From Gp13-AA77 sp035946735 (lineage in GTDB: Bacteria; Acidobacteriota; Terriglobia; UBA7540), in contig DASYYZ010000182.1 in the NCBI GenBank assembly GCA_035946735.1, positions 40,569 to 104,568 on the forward strand: DNA of 64,000 nt, in the 5' to 3' direction. The translations under genes and the position numbers were made by a program. Positions within the stretch are counted from its first letter, which is position 1. Each line of letters opens with the position of its first letter. Of this stretch, positions 1 to 8,800 are shown in pieces. The notes beneath the pieces are model-generated. The model did not search any database, was not told the DNA's origin, and saw only the letters and a list, made by a program, of their open reading frames with translations.

Positions 1-649
1 CCTCGTCAGGGTCGATCCGCGGACCCTCCGGAGGGTAGCAGTCAGTTTCGTTAAAGGGGCTGAAGTAGTCGAAGTCAATGTGCTCGTGATTGCGCGCGTA
101 CATCAGCATTGAGACCACTTCTTCGGCGAACTCGTCGTACATGGCGGGACTCAAGTGTCCCTGCCGGTCCGCAGGAACATCCTCGTGGCACACCCGATGT
201 TGCGGTGGCAGCACTTTGTTATCCGTCATCCAGGCCGGCACCGGTCCCATCAAGGCGAGCATGGGACGAATTCCCCGCGAGTTCAGGTAGTGGAGCCCGT
301 TCCAGGTGGCTTCAAAAATCGGATGAGAGTAGCGGTTGTTGTAGTACTCCCAATTCATGACGTTGGGATCGTTGTTGTCGTTGTATTCCTCCCAATTGCT
401 ATAGACCAGGTAGGGCACGACGCGGAACATCGTGACCCCGAGATCGTCAATCAGCTTGTCGAACATCGCCCTCTGATCGTTCCGGAAGTAAGGTCCGGTG
501 TAATTGATGCCGAATCCCTGGATCTCCTGGTACTGCTGCTTGGGATTAATCTGGATGCGCGCGCTTGCTTGTTGATCCTGCGCGCGGACCGGCGCCATGA
601 TCAAAAACGCCGTCACAACTGCCAACCATACCTCTCGATTCTTCGACAT
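1..649 (-). CDS. GH30-like secreted glycoside hydrolase (C-terminal part outside window)
   Basis: This reading frame stays open to the left edge, so only the first 216 or so residues are present. It starts at the ATG ending at 649, preceded by GGGAG five bases upstream. The N-terminus is a signal peptide of about 23 residues ending in APVRAQ, so the enzyme is exported. The mature start has the GFG turn (QEIQGFGINYTG, about residues 42-53) seen in GH30 clan A barrels. PFNETD near residue 202 contains the Asn-Glu pair that carries the acid/base glutamate in this clan. The nucleophile region is missing. It starts 14 bp after receptor 1 ends, so the two are probably cotranscribed and share a substrate. 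GH30 covers several linkages, so the substrate cannot be named; another clan A family remains possible. Confidence 0.75.
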   Translation of the reverse strand, partial: MSKNREVWLAVVTAFLIMAPVRAQDQQASARIQINPKQQYQEIQGFGINYTGPYFRNDQRAMFDKLIDDLGVTMFRVVPYLVYSNWEEYNDNNDPNVMNWEYYNNRYSHPIFEATWNGLHYLNSRGIRPMLALMGPVPAWMTDNKVLPPQHRVCHEDVPADRQGHLSPAMYDEFAEEVVSMLMYARNHEHIDFDYFSPFNETDCYPPEGPRIDPDE

Positions 650-663
650 CGTCAACTCCCGGG

Positions 664-3600
664 TTAGAAGATGAGCTTGGCAGCAACCTGACCGATACGT
701 CCTGGGTTTGCCCTGGTCACAAATCCAAAGGCCGAGCTCAGGAAATTTCCCTGCGGCTCCTCGAATTGCGCGTGGTTAAAGGTGTTGAAGAACTCCGCGC
801 GGAATTGGAGCTGCTTTGATTCCGTAAGCTTGAGGTCTTTTGTCAGCGCCATGTCCCAGTTGTTAATGCCAGGTCCGTGGAAGAAGCGGCGACTGGCGGT
901 TCCGAGCCCTCCCAGTGGCTCCGCAGAGAACAAGGCGATATTGAAATAAGGGTTCGTGCCCGTTGCGGGATTGGCTTTTCGTGGGTCGGTCCTTTGCAGA
1001 TTACCAGGGGTGAAGTTCGGCTCATCAACCGTATTACCGGTAGGGCCCCCGTATGCGGTACCGAGGAGCGAGTTGTCGTCAGGCTCGGTGAGGAACACGG
1101 GCAGGCCCGTAGAAAAACGTGTAATGCCGCTGACCGCCCAGCCACTGGCCAGGCGGGACGGAAGACGGAGTTTGTCAAAAGGCAGGCGATACCTGTAACT
1201 GGTCACGAAGTTGTTGGTGGCATCGAAAGCGGACAACGCCTTAGTAATCTTATAGTTGAGCGGGTTAATCGCGTCGCCCTGGCCCCCACCCCAACCCGAC
1301 GCGTTGTCAAGCGACTTGCTGTAGGTATACCCCGCGAGCAGCTCGAGGCGCCCAACGACGTGCCGGAATGAGACCTCCAGGGCGTTGTAATTGGAATTGG
1401 CCATGGTATCAAACCAGTCGTTACTGCCAAAAGCCGGACCAAACGGAGCCCGCGTGCTGTTGATGACTCCTCCGCTTACGGGAAAATACGTTCCATTTTC
1501 GCCAAAAGGCCCGCAAGTGGGGGTTCCCGGCATCACTTGGCTTGCCTGGCTTACGCTCAGACAGAGAGCGGGATTGCCCGGATTAGCTTCCAAGGACGCG
1601 ATAAGCCGGTGGCCTTGCGAACCCACGTAACTCAGGCTCAGCAAGGTGGCGAGTCCGAACTGCCGCTGAATAGAAAACTCATATTCCTCGGCGTAGGGAA
1701 CGCGATTGTGGAGATAGGCCGTCGGCGAACTCGAAATGGGCTCGAAAATGGACCAGTTGATGGAGTTGTCGGGATTTTTGGGCCCGACATTGAGCGGCGG
1801 GAGGGGAACAGGGAACCGTTGACCTTCGTTGTTGCCCGTGCCCCGATCGATAAATGGGCTAGCAAAGAGCGGTGGTTCGGGACTTACCCAAAAATTTCCG
1901 AAGGGGGCGTCATCACTCGAGTTGATGTTGCCAACGTCTTCGAATGCCGTATAGTAAATCCCAAACCCGGCGCGGACGCTGGTCTTACCAGGCCCCCCCA
2001 GCACCTTACCTAAGAATCCTCCCTGGACATCGGGAGCATACGCCAAACCGATGCGAGGGGCGAAATTGTGGTAACGAGTGGGGGCGACCGTGGATGGAAC
2101 CCCCGGATCTCCGGGGAAATCCCAGCCGACCGGCGCACCCGGATATACCCTCGATTGCTGTCCCGGCACCAGGGCTTGTATTTCGTTATGGGCCTCCCAC
2201 CAGGGCGAGCTGACTTCCCAGCGCAAGCCGTAATTCAGCGTCAAATTATGCGCGGCCCGCCAACTGTCCTGGGCATACAGAGCGAAATAGCGGTCGCGCG
2301 TGTACATGGGCGGTTCCTGGCCTTGGACATACGCGGTGGGCGCCCCGATCAGGAAGTCGGCAAAGTCAACACCTGTCTCTGATCCGCTAAATGAGAACGA
2401 CCCATTATTGTTGATGTTTTGGAAATAAGTGACCTGGTCGTAATGGAAGCTCCCGCCAAACTTGATCGTGTGAGTGCCCTTCACTTTCGCAAAGTTGTCG
2501 AGCGCCTGGTAGGTATTCTCCGGTCGCGTATTTGAGCTATCGGCTCTCCCGATGCTGAAGTTGTTGAAGCCCACAGGCTCAACACCCTGATAGGGTGCAA
2601 GCGGCACGATGCCGGATGTGCCCCGGCCCACCACAAAACCCTGGGAACTGAGGGACGGTCCCAACCCGCCCGCAGGTGTGGAAATGACAATGAAGTTTCG
2701 CAGATATTGAACCCGGACCTCGTTGACCGAATCGGGGCCGAATGACTTGATGAGGCCCAAGTTGAACAACTGCGTCTTGCCGCGGGAGCTCGCGGCGAAT
2801 CCGGGAACGCTTGCTCCTCCGTAGGGATTCAGCAAATTGAAGTCGTCCACGGAATAGTAGCCCGACAACATACCGAGCCGGCTGTTGACGTCCAGCCGCA
2901 CGCTGCCTTTGTCGTCGCGCAAGGTTTGATCGTACGCCGAAGTGGTAAAGAAGTCCGAACCGACGTTGGGAAGTGGAATGTACTGCATCAGTGCCTTGGT
3001 GGGAGCAGTAAACGCCGTTTGAGGGACAACCGCATTGGGGAAAACGCAGGCCGTTGAAGCCGTGCACCCGGGCGCGTAGTAGGCCTCGCCGGCTTTTACA
3101 GGGTAACCCAGTTCCTGAGACAGCGTTTGCGCCCAGGAAGACCCGCCCACCGTGCCGGTAAGTTGGCTAGCCATGTCGGCCAGATTGCCCGTGCGGTCGG
3201 CAACGGAGGGCACCGGGATTACGCCGGTGTCCACTCCCGCCACCAGGCGCGTTCCCTGGTAGTCACTGAAAAAGAACCCCTTGTCATGCCGAATCGGTCC
3301 GCCGACCGTGCCTCCAAACTGGTTCTGATGCAAGTCCGCCCGGGCCGGGGAGAAGAAGTTTCGTGAATCCAGATCGGGATTGCGGATAAATTCAAAAGCG
3401 TCTCCGTGGAATTGGTTTGTACCTGACTTGGTAATGACGTTGATCAGTCCGCCCGCGTAATTTCCATACTCCGCGTCGCCATTGTTGGTCACAATTCGAA
3501 ATTCGGCAATGGAATCGAGGTTGGGGATCAGTGCGGCCCCCATTTCGATCGCCGCCTCGTCGTCGCCCCCGTTGACCATGAATCCGTTGGCAGATTCCCG

Positions 3601-4203
3601 CTGTCCGCTGATGGAAAGATTTCCCGGGTTGAGGCTTCCGGAAACCCCCGGGGGGCCGTTGTAGCCGCCATACTCACCCGATGAAACTGGAACAACGCCG
3701 GGCTGCAAAGCGAGCAAGTCGGTGAAACTGCGGCCATTCAAAGGGAGTGTGGTCATTTTGGCGGTGCCGATGATCTCACCCATCTGGGTGTTGGTGGTTT
3801 CAACGTGGGCTGCCGTGGCTGATACGCTAACCTCCTGCGTCACCGCGCCCACCTGAAGCGTGGCATCCACCCGCAGAGCGCTGTTAACGTCAACTACTAG
3901 AGCCGTTTGCCGGTATTGCTCGAAACCGGTGGCCTTGATTTGGACCTCGTAGTGGCCCGGCGGAAGGGCGGGTAAGGAATAAAACCCAGCCGCATTCGTC
4001 TCGGTCGAATTCCGGACGTTGGTCTCAGTATTGACTGCCACCACCGCGGCTCCGGAAACAATGGCCCCGGATGAGTCCGTCACGGTTCCGGAAATACTCC
4101 CAGTGACGCTGCCCCAGACAGCTCCTGCGCCAAGCAGCGACGTGAGTATAAGTCCTGCGAGTTTGCGCCTGGCGCTCTTGGCCACCGTCGATTCAACATT
4201 CAT
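664..4203 (-). CDS. TonB-dependent receptor 1 with carboxypeptidase-regulatory-like domain (Oar/SusC-like)
   Basis: A 1179-residue outer-membrane transporter of the type Acidobacteriota use for glycan uptake. The start is set at 4203, where GGAGG sits four bases upstream, rather than at an in-frame start 16 codons earlier. A signal peptide is followed by a CarboxypepD_reg-like beta-sandwich (GSISGTVTDSSGAIV, about residues 33-110), a plug segment with NGRSFTDLLALQPGV, and a long beta-barrel ending in RIGQVAAKLIF with terminal Phe. It is a close paralogue of the receptor at 9934: the lengths differ by one residue and long identical blocks occur in the barrel, such as CGPFGENG. A palindrome and -35-like box upstream match those of receptor 2, so the two are probably regulated together. 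No SusD partner is seen, which is usual for this phylum. Ligand unknown; an oligosaccharide is inferred from the neighbours. Confidence 0.9.
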   Translation of the reverse strand: MNVESTVAKSARRKLAGLILTSLLGAGAVWGSVTGSISGTVTDSSGAIVSGAAVVAVNTETNVRNSTETNAAGFYSLPALPPGHYEVQIKATGFEQYRQTALVVDVNSALRVDATLQVGAVTQEVSVSATAAHVETTNTQMGEIIGTAKMTTLPLNGRSFTDLLALQPGVVPVSSGEYGGYNGPPGVSGSLNPGNLSISGQRESANGFMVNGGDDEAAIEMGAALIPNLDSIAEFRIVTNNGDAEYGNYAGGLINVITKSGTNQFHGDAFEFIRNPDLDSRNFFSPARADLHQNQFGGTVGGPIRHDKGFFFSDYQGTRLVAGVDTGVIPVPSVADRTGNLADMASQLTGTVGGSSWAQTLSQELGYPVKAGEAYYAPGCTASTACVFPNAVVPQTAFTAPTKALMQYIPLPNVGSDFFTTSAYDQTLRDDKGSVRLDVNSRLGMLSGYYSVDDFNLLNPYGGASVPGFAASSRGKTQLFNLGLIKSFGPDSVNEVRVQYLRNFIVISTPAGGLGPSLSSQGFVVGRGTSGIVPLAPYQGVEPVGFNNFSIGRADSSNTRPENTYQALDNFAKVKGTHTIKFGGSFHYDQVTYFQNINNNGSFSFSGSETGVDFADFLIGAPTAYVQGQEPPMYTRDRYFALYAQDSWRAAHNLTLNYGLRWEVSSPWWEAHNEIQALVPGQQSRVYPGAPVGWDFPGDPGVPSTVAPTRYHNFAPRIGLAYAPDVQGGFLGKVLGGPGKTSVRAGFGIYYTAFEDVGNINSSDDAPFGNFWVSPEPPLFASPFIDRGTGNNEGQRFPVPLPPLNVGPKNPDNSINWSIFEPISSSPTAYLHNRVPYAEEYEFSIQRQFGLATLLSLSYVGSQGHRLIASLEANPGNPALCLSVSQASQVMPGTPTCGPFGENGTYFPVSGGVINSTRAPFGPAFGSNDWFDTMANSNYNALEVSFRHVVGRLELLAGYTYSKSLDNASGWGGGQGDAINPLNYKITKALSAFDATNNFVTSYRYRLPFDKLRLPSRLASGWAVSGITRFSTGLPVFLTEPDDNSLLGTAYGGPTGNTVDEPNFTPGNLQRTDPRKANPATGTNPYFNIALFSAEPLGGLGTASRRFFHGPGINNWDMALTKDLKLTESKQLQFRAEFFNTFNHAQFEEPQGNFLSSAFGFVTRANPGRIGQVAAKLIF

Positions 4204-4256
4204 GTTGCCTCCAAGCCGCTTACAAGCGCGGACGATTCTCACGGCTGACACGTCTC

Positions 4257-4284
4257 AGCCTAGACCGGGGCCGCGAAAAGTCAA
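4257..4284 (-). promoter_or_regulatory. Putative promoter of receptor 1
   Basis: On the minus strand TTGACT (4284-4279) is followed after 16 bases by TAGGCT (4262-4257). The -35 box is good and the -10 is weak. The -35 lies exactly 28 bases after the palindrome at 4313-4328, the same distance as at the two other sites of this kind. Confidence 0.5.
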
Positions 4285-4312
4285 GCGGATTGCGGTGGGA
4301 ATGGAGCGATTT

Positions 4313-4328
4313 GTTCAATAGGCTGAAC
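4313..4328 (-). promoter_or_regulatory. Putative IclR-family operator, site C
   Basis: On the minus strand this reads GTTCAGCCTATTGAAC, a 16-bp inverted repeat (GTTCA/TGAAC with one mismatched inner pair and a 4-base centre). It matches the two perfect copies at 8801-8816 and 9694-9709 and has the same 28-base gap to TTGAC. It lies 110 bases upstream of the receptor 1 start. Assignment to the IclR-type protein at 8838 is inferred. Confidence 0.6.
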
Positions 4329-4402
4329 ACAAAGGCGACCAGCTTCGGCCGCGGCCGCAAGTCGGGTCTTGGACGGCCTCGCTCGTCCCGAACTGAACGG
4401 CT

Positions 4403-5077
4403 CTACAGGACGCCGTATTTCGTGTACACCTCGCGAAGCGACTTGCCTTCCAGAAGTTCCTTACGGGAAAGGTCTTCCTTATGCACCTTTTCCTGAGCCT
4501 GTATCAAGACAGCTTGTTCAACCTCATCGGGCACGACCACGATCCCGTCAAAGTCAGCGAAGATCAGATTGCCAGGCTTCACGAGTACCTCGCCGCAACG
4601 GATGGGGACATCGTACGCCATCACTAATCCGCGTCCCATGGAATCGAGGGGCCGTATTCCGCTGTAGTACACCGGGAATCCCATTTCGATGATCCGGTTG
4701 CAGTCGCGGATCTGGCTGTCGCATACGCATCCTACTGCGCCGTTTCTCTTGGCGACGTTGCTCATCAGCTCTCCCCAGGGCGCATTGGTGCCGGCGTAGT
4801 CGGTTGAATGCACAACCACGTCGCCGGGCCTCAGGGAGTCCAGCGCGTCGATCTCGAGACCGTAAGGGTCATCCTCCCGAACGTAGTCGGCCTCCATCCA
4901 ACGGATGGTTCGGGCGCGGCCGGCGAAACCGCAGTTCTTGCGATCGGGCAGCAAGGGACGCAAGCGGTGGTGCATGGCCTGGTGGCGATAACCCAGGCTA
5001 TCCAGGACGTCGCACACCGGCGCGACGTACAGATTTTCTCGGATGAGCTTCGCGATCTCCGCATCGCTACAAGACAT
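4403..5077 (-). CDS. RraA-family protein, putative 2-oxoacid aldolase (HMG/CHA aldolase-like)
   Basis: A 224-residue cytoplasmic protein of the RraA / 4-hydroxy-4-methyl-2-oxoglutarate aldolase fold. The start at 5077 has a GGGAGAGG ribosome site at good spacing; an in-frame ATG 13 codons upstream lacks one. The conserved stretch WGELMSNVAKRNGAVG (residues 101-116) followed by CDSQIRD places the catalytic-type Arg124-Asp125 pair, which in the aldolases binds and polarises the 2-oxoacid with a divalent metal. This separates it from RraA forms that only bind RNase E. It lies downstream of genes for a lactonase, a sugar acid dehydratase and an SDR dehydrogenase, so it may do the final C-C cleavage of a 2-keto-3-deoxy or diketo sugar acid. 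That role is an inference; older databases may label it dimethylmenaquinone methyltransferase, which is a known misannotation. Confidence 0.85.
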   Translation of the reverse strand: MSCSDAEIAKLIRENLYVAPVCDVLDSLGYRHQAMHHRLRPLLPDRKNCGFAGRARTIRWMEADYVREDDPYGLEIDALDSLRPGDVVVHSTDYAGTNAPWGELMSNVAKRNGAVGCVCDSQIRDCNRIIEMGFPVYYSGIRPLDSMGRGLVMAYDVPIRCGEVLVKPGNLIFADFDGIVVVPDEVEQAVLIQAQEKVHKEDLSRKELLEGKSLREVYTKYGVL

Positions 5078-5483
5078 AAGAGCCTCTCCCTGCGTGGCTT
5101 TTCGACCGGCCGCCACGGGGTGCGAGTCGGCGATAACCTAAAAGTCGGTAAACAGCTCGACTGCACAAATCAAAAAGTGTGCAACTTTTTCACAAATGCG
5201 TTCAGAAGAACACAAACAGGCCAATTTTGACCGAAGAATTCGCGTTCAGAAATCAACAAAGTCAGCGAGTCCGCCGAATCCCCTTCCTGTGGCTTTGTGA
5301 AAGCAACCCCGCCCGGCAAACCTCCTGCGGTAAGCATTCAGGAAACCACAGAAAACGAAATACTCGCCCATTTCAGAAGCCACAGCCGCGAGGAATCTCG
5401 CTCTGAAACTAACGGAACTACGAGATTTCTCGTCGCCCGCGGCTCCTCGAAATGACACCTTGGATAGGTTTTTCAACAAACTG
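5078..5483. other. 406-bp gap between rraA-like and SDR genes; dispersed-repeat-like segment
   Basis: No convincing gene is seen. The left part (5160-5215) is AT-rich and holds GTTC-N4-GAAC (5200-5211), a shorter inverted repeat than the IclR-type site, so it may be the promoter region of the RraA-like gene. The right part (about 5378-5475) reads on the minus strand as a segment beginning GTCATTTCGAGGAGC and including GACGAGAAATCTCG, wording typical of dispersed non-coding repeats in many genomes. An open frame across it (5246-5518, minus) has no recognisable domain and is not called. Confidence 0.45.
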
Positions 5484-6254
5484 TCAAGCGGGAGGCAGCC
5501 CAAATCCAAATCCGCCACTCACAGCGACGGCCGAACCTGTCATGAACGATGCGTCCTCGCTGGCCAGGAACACCGCCAGGCGACCAACCTCTTCAGGCCG
5601 CCCTATCCGTCCGAGCGCGTGAAGTTTGCCGGCTGCCGCGCGGGCCTCCGCAGGATTCGGCTGCGCCTCAAAGTATTCCCAGGCAAGCCCCGCATCGATG
5701 TATCCCGGAGAAATGCAATTGACCCGAATCCCTTCCCTGCCGTGATCAATTGCCATGGCCTTGGTCAATGCAATAATCGCGCCTTTGGTGGCACAATATC
5801 CTGCACACATGGGCTCAACAAAAAATCCGTTTACCGAGGCCATGTTGATGATGCTGCCCTTCGTATTCCTCAAATGGGGCAGGAAAAACTTCGAACAGAG
5901 AAACACCCCTCCCAGATTGATGGCGATTTCACGGTTCCACTCCTCCACCGTTGTGTCCTCAACGGTTTTGTTGACCTGGATCGCGGCATTGTTGAAAAGC
6001 ACATCAATCCGCGCGAAGGAATGGAGTGTTTGCTCAACCAGAGACTGCACTGACTCCGCCACCGCCACGTCCGTCTCGACAGCGATTGCCACACCTCCCG
6101 CGGTTTCAATCTGCTTGACGGTCTCCTGCGCGCCAGCCAGCCCGATGTCTGCAACGACGACCTGGGCGCCTTCCCGGGCAAACTCCTTGGCGCTGGCACG
6201 ACCGATGCCGGAGGCGGCTCCAGTAATGACGACCACTCGACCTTCAAGTTTCAT
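5484..6254 (-). CDS. SDR-family NAD(P)-dependent dehydrogenase
   Basis: A 256-residue classical short-chain dehydrogenase. The start at 6254 has GAGG six bases upstream; an in-frame ATG 18 codons further up adds a tail unlike the family. The Rossmann glycine motif TGAASGIG is at residues 11-18, NNAA at 88-91, and the catalytic Ser140, Tyr153 and Lys157 (YCATK) are all present. Asp36 (VVVADI) after the second strand suggests NAD rather than NADP. In this cluster it could oxidise a free sugar to the lactone (as L-rhamnose or L-fucose 1-dehydrogenases do) or C4 of a 2-keto-3-deoxy sugar acid; the sequence cannot tell these apart. It lies in the same direction as the dehydratase upstream, separated by about 190 bp with short palindromes, so cotranscription is likely but unproven. 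Confidence 0.9.
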   Translation of the reverse strand: MKLEGRVVVITGAASGIGRASAKEFAREGAQVVVADIGLAGAQETVKQIETAGGVAIAVETDVAVAESVQSLVEQTLHSFARIDVLFNNAAIQVNKTVEDTTVEEWNREIAINLGGVFLCSKFFLPHLRNTKGSIINMASVNGFFVEPMCAGYCATKGAIIALTKAMAIDHGREGIRVNCISPGYIDAGLAWEYFEAQPNPAEARAAAGKLHALGRIGRPEEVGRLAVFLASEDASFMTGSAVAVSGGFGFGLPPA

Positions 6255-6280
6255 GCTGTACCTCGTCCTCGCGAAAAAGG

Positions 6281-6334
6281 GCGGGGCTTCAGCCCCGCCG
6301 GAAAACATCGTCAGTTGAAAGGGGCTTTAGCCCC
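6281..6334. repeat. Short GC palindromes between SDR and dehydratase genes
   Basis: Two palindromes of one style lie side by side: GCGGGGCTTCAGCCCCGC (6281-6298) and GGGGCTTTAGCCCC (6321-6334). Less perfect versions follow to about 6415. They resemble the intergenic palindromic repeats common in Acidobacteriota genomes and may act as mRNA stabilising hairpins or weak terminators between the two genes. Confidence 0.6.
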
Positions 6335-6445
6335 TGATCGGAGCATGGCTTCAGGGCCCAAAGGCCTCATCTGGTTGACGAGCGGATCGGCGGAGCTGAA
6401 GCCCGGCCCTTGCGCCGCGCCTTTTGGTTGCAGCGGAGCCGCGCG

Positions 6446-7570
6446 TTACGCCCCCGTGCGAACTGCGTATTTGTCCACGGTCTCCGGGTTGATTTCGATC
6501 CCCAATCCCGGCTTCGTTGGAACCGCCACCCGACCTTGCACAACTTTGAAAGGCTCCGCCAGGAGTTCGCGGCGGAGCGCCGAGTCGGTCACCGAAAACT
6601 CCAGGAAGGCAGAATTCGGAATTGCCGCAATCAGATGCAAACAGGCGGCCACCAGAACGCCGGTTCGAAAGGCGTGCGGAACACACAGGCGGTTGGCCTC
6701 GTGGGCCATGTAGGCGATTCGCTTTGCTTCCGAAAGGCCACCCACTCTGGAAATATCGGGCTGGATCACGTCAAGGTGAGCCTCCCAGATCAGCCGCCGA
6801 AACGTCCAGCGGCCCACATCCTGTTCTCCGGCGGCAATCCGCAGCGAGGTGGAATCCGAGAGGCGCCGATAGTCCTCAATCGCCTCCGGCGGAAAGGGTT
6901 CCTCCATCCAATAAATGCCGAGGCTTTCGAATTGCTTGGCCGCTTGCATGGCCATCTTTAAGGAGTATCCGTGGCCGATGTCGATCATCACCTCAATGTC
7001 GCGCCCCGCCGTTTCCTTTGCCGCGACCGCGAGCTCAATATCCCTCCGCACATCTTTGCCCAAGGGTCCGTAGCCAAGCTTCACGGCCGTGAAACCCTGC
7101 TCGACATAGCGGCTCACCATTTCGCGAACTTCCGGGGCCGTCTCCGGCATCAACATGCTGGCGTAAGCGCGGACGTCCGGGCAAAAACTGCCTCCCAGCA
7201 GCTTGTGAACGGGCTTGCCGACGGCCTTGCCCAGGATGTCCCACAAGGCCATGTCCACGCCGCTCATGGCGTGCATGACCACTCCCAGGCGGCCGTAATA
7301 GTTCGTCTTGCGATACATCAGCTCCCAGATCTGCTCGATGTCGAAGGGGTCCATCCCGATCAGGATTTCTCGCAGGCCATAACAAGTGCCATGCGACATT
7401 TCGGCGTCGATCACCGCCTTGCCGACTTCCGGGGAAGTATCAACCTCGCCGTAACCGACGATGCCCTCGTCCGTTTCGATGCGGACGAGCAAATCGTCCT
7501 GAGTTCCGTCGGCCACCGCTCGCCGCTCGGGGAGGCGTAGGACAATTCCTTCCACATTGGTAATTTTCAT
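6446..7570 (-). CDS. Enolase-superfamily sugar acid dehydratase (mandelate racemase subgroup)
   Basis: A 374-residue cytoplasmic Mg-dependent enzyme with the N-terminal capping domain and C-terminal barrel. The active-site set of the mandelate racemase subgroup is complete: Lys164 (AVKLG), metal ligands Asp197, Glu223 (WMEEP) and Glu249 (AAGEQ), and the Asp272-His299 dyad. These positions almost coincide with the mandelate racemase residues 166, 195, 221, 247, 270 and 297. Most members next to an SMP-30 lactonase and an SDR are acid sugar dehydratases making a 2-keto-3-deoxy acid, for example from L-rhamnonate, L-fuconate or galactonate. The substrate is not fixed by the sequence. The first Lys of the usual KxK pair is Ala here, a variation also seen in this subgroup. 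GAGG lies ten bases before the start. Confidence 0.88.
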   Translation of the reverse strand: MKITNVEGIVLRLPERRAVADGTQDDLLVRIETDEGIVGYGEVDTSPEVGKAVIDAEMSHGTCYGLREILIGMDPFDIEQIWELMYRKTNYYGRLGVVMHAMSGVDMALWDILGKAVGKPVHKLLGGSFCPDVRAYASMLMPETAPEVREMVSRYVEQGFTAVKLGYGPLGKDVRRDIELAVAAKETAGRDIEVMIDIGHGYSLKMAMQAAKQFESLGIYWMEEPFPPEAIEDYRRLSDSTSLRIAAGEQDVGRWTFRRLIWEAHLDVIQPDISRVGGLSEAKRIAYMAHEANRLCVPHAFRTGVLVAACLHLIAAIPNSAFLEFSVTDSALRRELLAEPFKVVQGRVAVPTKPGLGIEINPETVDKYAVRTGA

Positions 7571-7734
7571 GAAACGTCAACCTCGAGAGCGCCTGGCGTT
7601 TGCGCCGCACTCACAAATCGCGTCTGGCGAGCACGCCTGGCGGTAGAAAGGCCCATCTCCGCGGAAATGCTTAGAGCAAGCTATTTCGCGCATTTTCATA
7701 GGCAGTGACGCCGTAACGCCCGCCGCTGTTTCCA

Positions 7735-8634
7735 TTACGTCAGTCTGATATCGGCTCTGTAGTCCAGTTTGCCTTGGATCCCGAGATTCACGCAGTAAAG
7801 CTGGCCGCCAAAATTTCCGGAGACGGCGTCGTACCACTTAGGCATCACCGGCGAGGGCCAGGTCTTACTGGCCGACGTCACAAAAACATCATTTAAGTCG
7901 CTCCCGCCGAAAGCCACCGAAGAAATCTGCTTAGCTGGAAAGCTGATTCGGCGCTCCACTTTGCCTTCCGGGTCGTAGCGGACCAGGGAACTCCCATACC
8001 ACTGGGCCGACCACAGGAACCCTTCGGCGTCGACGGTAAGGCCATCCGGTAATCCTTCGTCTTCCGGAACCTGAACTATCGCATGGCGGTTGCGCAGGTC
8101 ACCCGTGCGCCGATCATAGTCGTATGCGTAGATCGTCCGGGCCACGGAGTCAGTGAAATACAGAATCGTCTCATCGGGGGAAAAAGCCAAACCGTTGGGC
8201 AGATGGAAGCCCTCGTCCGCCACATGCACCGACCCGTCTCTATCGACGCGAATGAGTTTGCCCAATTCATATTCCCGGTTCGGATCATAAAAGTTGGACC
8301 CAGCGAAGAAGCGACCTTCCGGGTCGGCAGTGGCATCATTCATCTGGCACTTGGAGTTCGCCACCTGATCGGCGATCAGTCTCAGGCCGTCGGCCCCATC
8401 CCACAGCCAGATCCCGCGGCTGTTGGCAATGACAAAGCCACCGGTTCGATTCTGACAGTAGCCGGATATCTCCAGCCCTTGCTTGACAATTTCGTGCTTG
8501 TCCGACGCCTGATGATAGCGATAAAACCTCTGGCCCTCGATGTCGGTCCAATAAAGGCATCCGGAATCGGCATCCCACACCGGGCCTTCGCCGCATAGGT
8601 CACCGTAGTCCGCTACCACCCTAACTTGATTCAT
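7735..8634 (-). CDS. SMP-30/gluconolactonase/LRE family sugar lactonase
   Basis: A 299-residue six-bladed propeller that hydrolyses sugar-1,4 or 1,5-lactones. The metal ligands of the SMP-30 family are visible: Glu16 (GEGPVW), Asn147 (HLPNGLAFSP) and Asp197 (GLPDGLTVD); Asn99-Asp100 lie in the substrate loop. There is no signal peptide, so it acts in the cytoplasm, opening the lactone made by a sugar dehydrogenase and giving the acid to the dehydratase next downstream. AGAGG lies six or seven bases before the ATG. It is the first gene of the leftward group, divergent from the IclR-type regulator, with a palindrome between them. The gap to the dehydratase start is 164 bp and shows no gene. Confidence 0.9.
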   Translation of the reverse strand: MNQVRVVADYGDLCGEGPVWDADSGCLYWTDIEGQRFYRYHQASDKHEIVKQGLEISGYCQNRTGGFVIANSRGIWLWDGADGLRLIADQVANSKCQMNDATADPEGRFFAGSNFYDPNREYELGKLIRVDRDGSVHVADEGFHLPNGLAFSPDETILYFTDSVARTIYAYDYDRRTGDLRNRHAIVQVPEDEGLPDGLTVDAEGFLWSAQWYGSSLVRYDPEGKVERRISFPAKQISSVAFGGSDLNDVFVTSASKTWPSPVMPKWYDAVSGNFGGQLYCVNLGIQGKLDYRADIRLT

Positions 8635-8744
8635 TTCTTGTCCTCTCGTGGCAATTGCCTTCCTCCAAACGAGTGATTGAGACCATTGTGAGCCCGGCTG
8701 GAGCTGCCCCTAACGCGTGACATGAACCGGCCGGCAAGTGTAGA

Positions 8745-8772
8745 ATCTGCTTTGAATTTGCCTGGCTGTCAA
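8745..8772 (-). promoter_or_regulatory. Putative promoter of the lactonase operon
   Basis: TTGACA on the minus strand (8772-8767) is a perfect -35 box and lies exactly 28 bases from the palindrome at 8801-8816. The -10 is poor (GCAGAT at 16 bases or CAGATT at 17), which fits a promoter needing an activator. Confidence 0.5.
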
Positions 8773-8800
8773 GGACGTTTCTTTCACGAGTTGAATCGGC

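Noticed and set aside
5200..5211. GTTCAGAAGAAC as a fourth IclR-type operator
   Set aside because: The half sites are only four bases with a shorter total span, and no TTGAC box stands 28 bases downstream.
5246..5518. A 90-codon minus-strand frame in the gap before the RraA-like gene
   Set aside because: It crosses a dispersed-repeat-like segment and overlaps the end of the SDR gene; no start site or family support.
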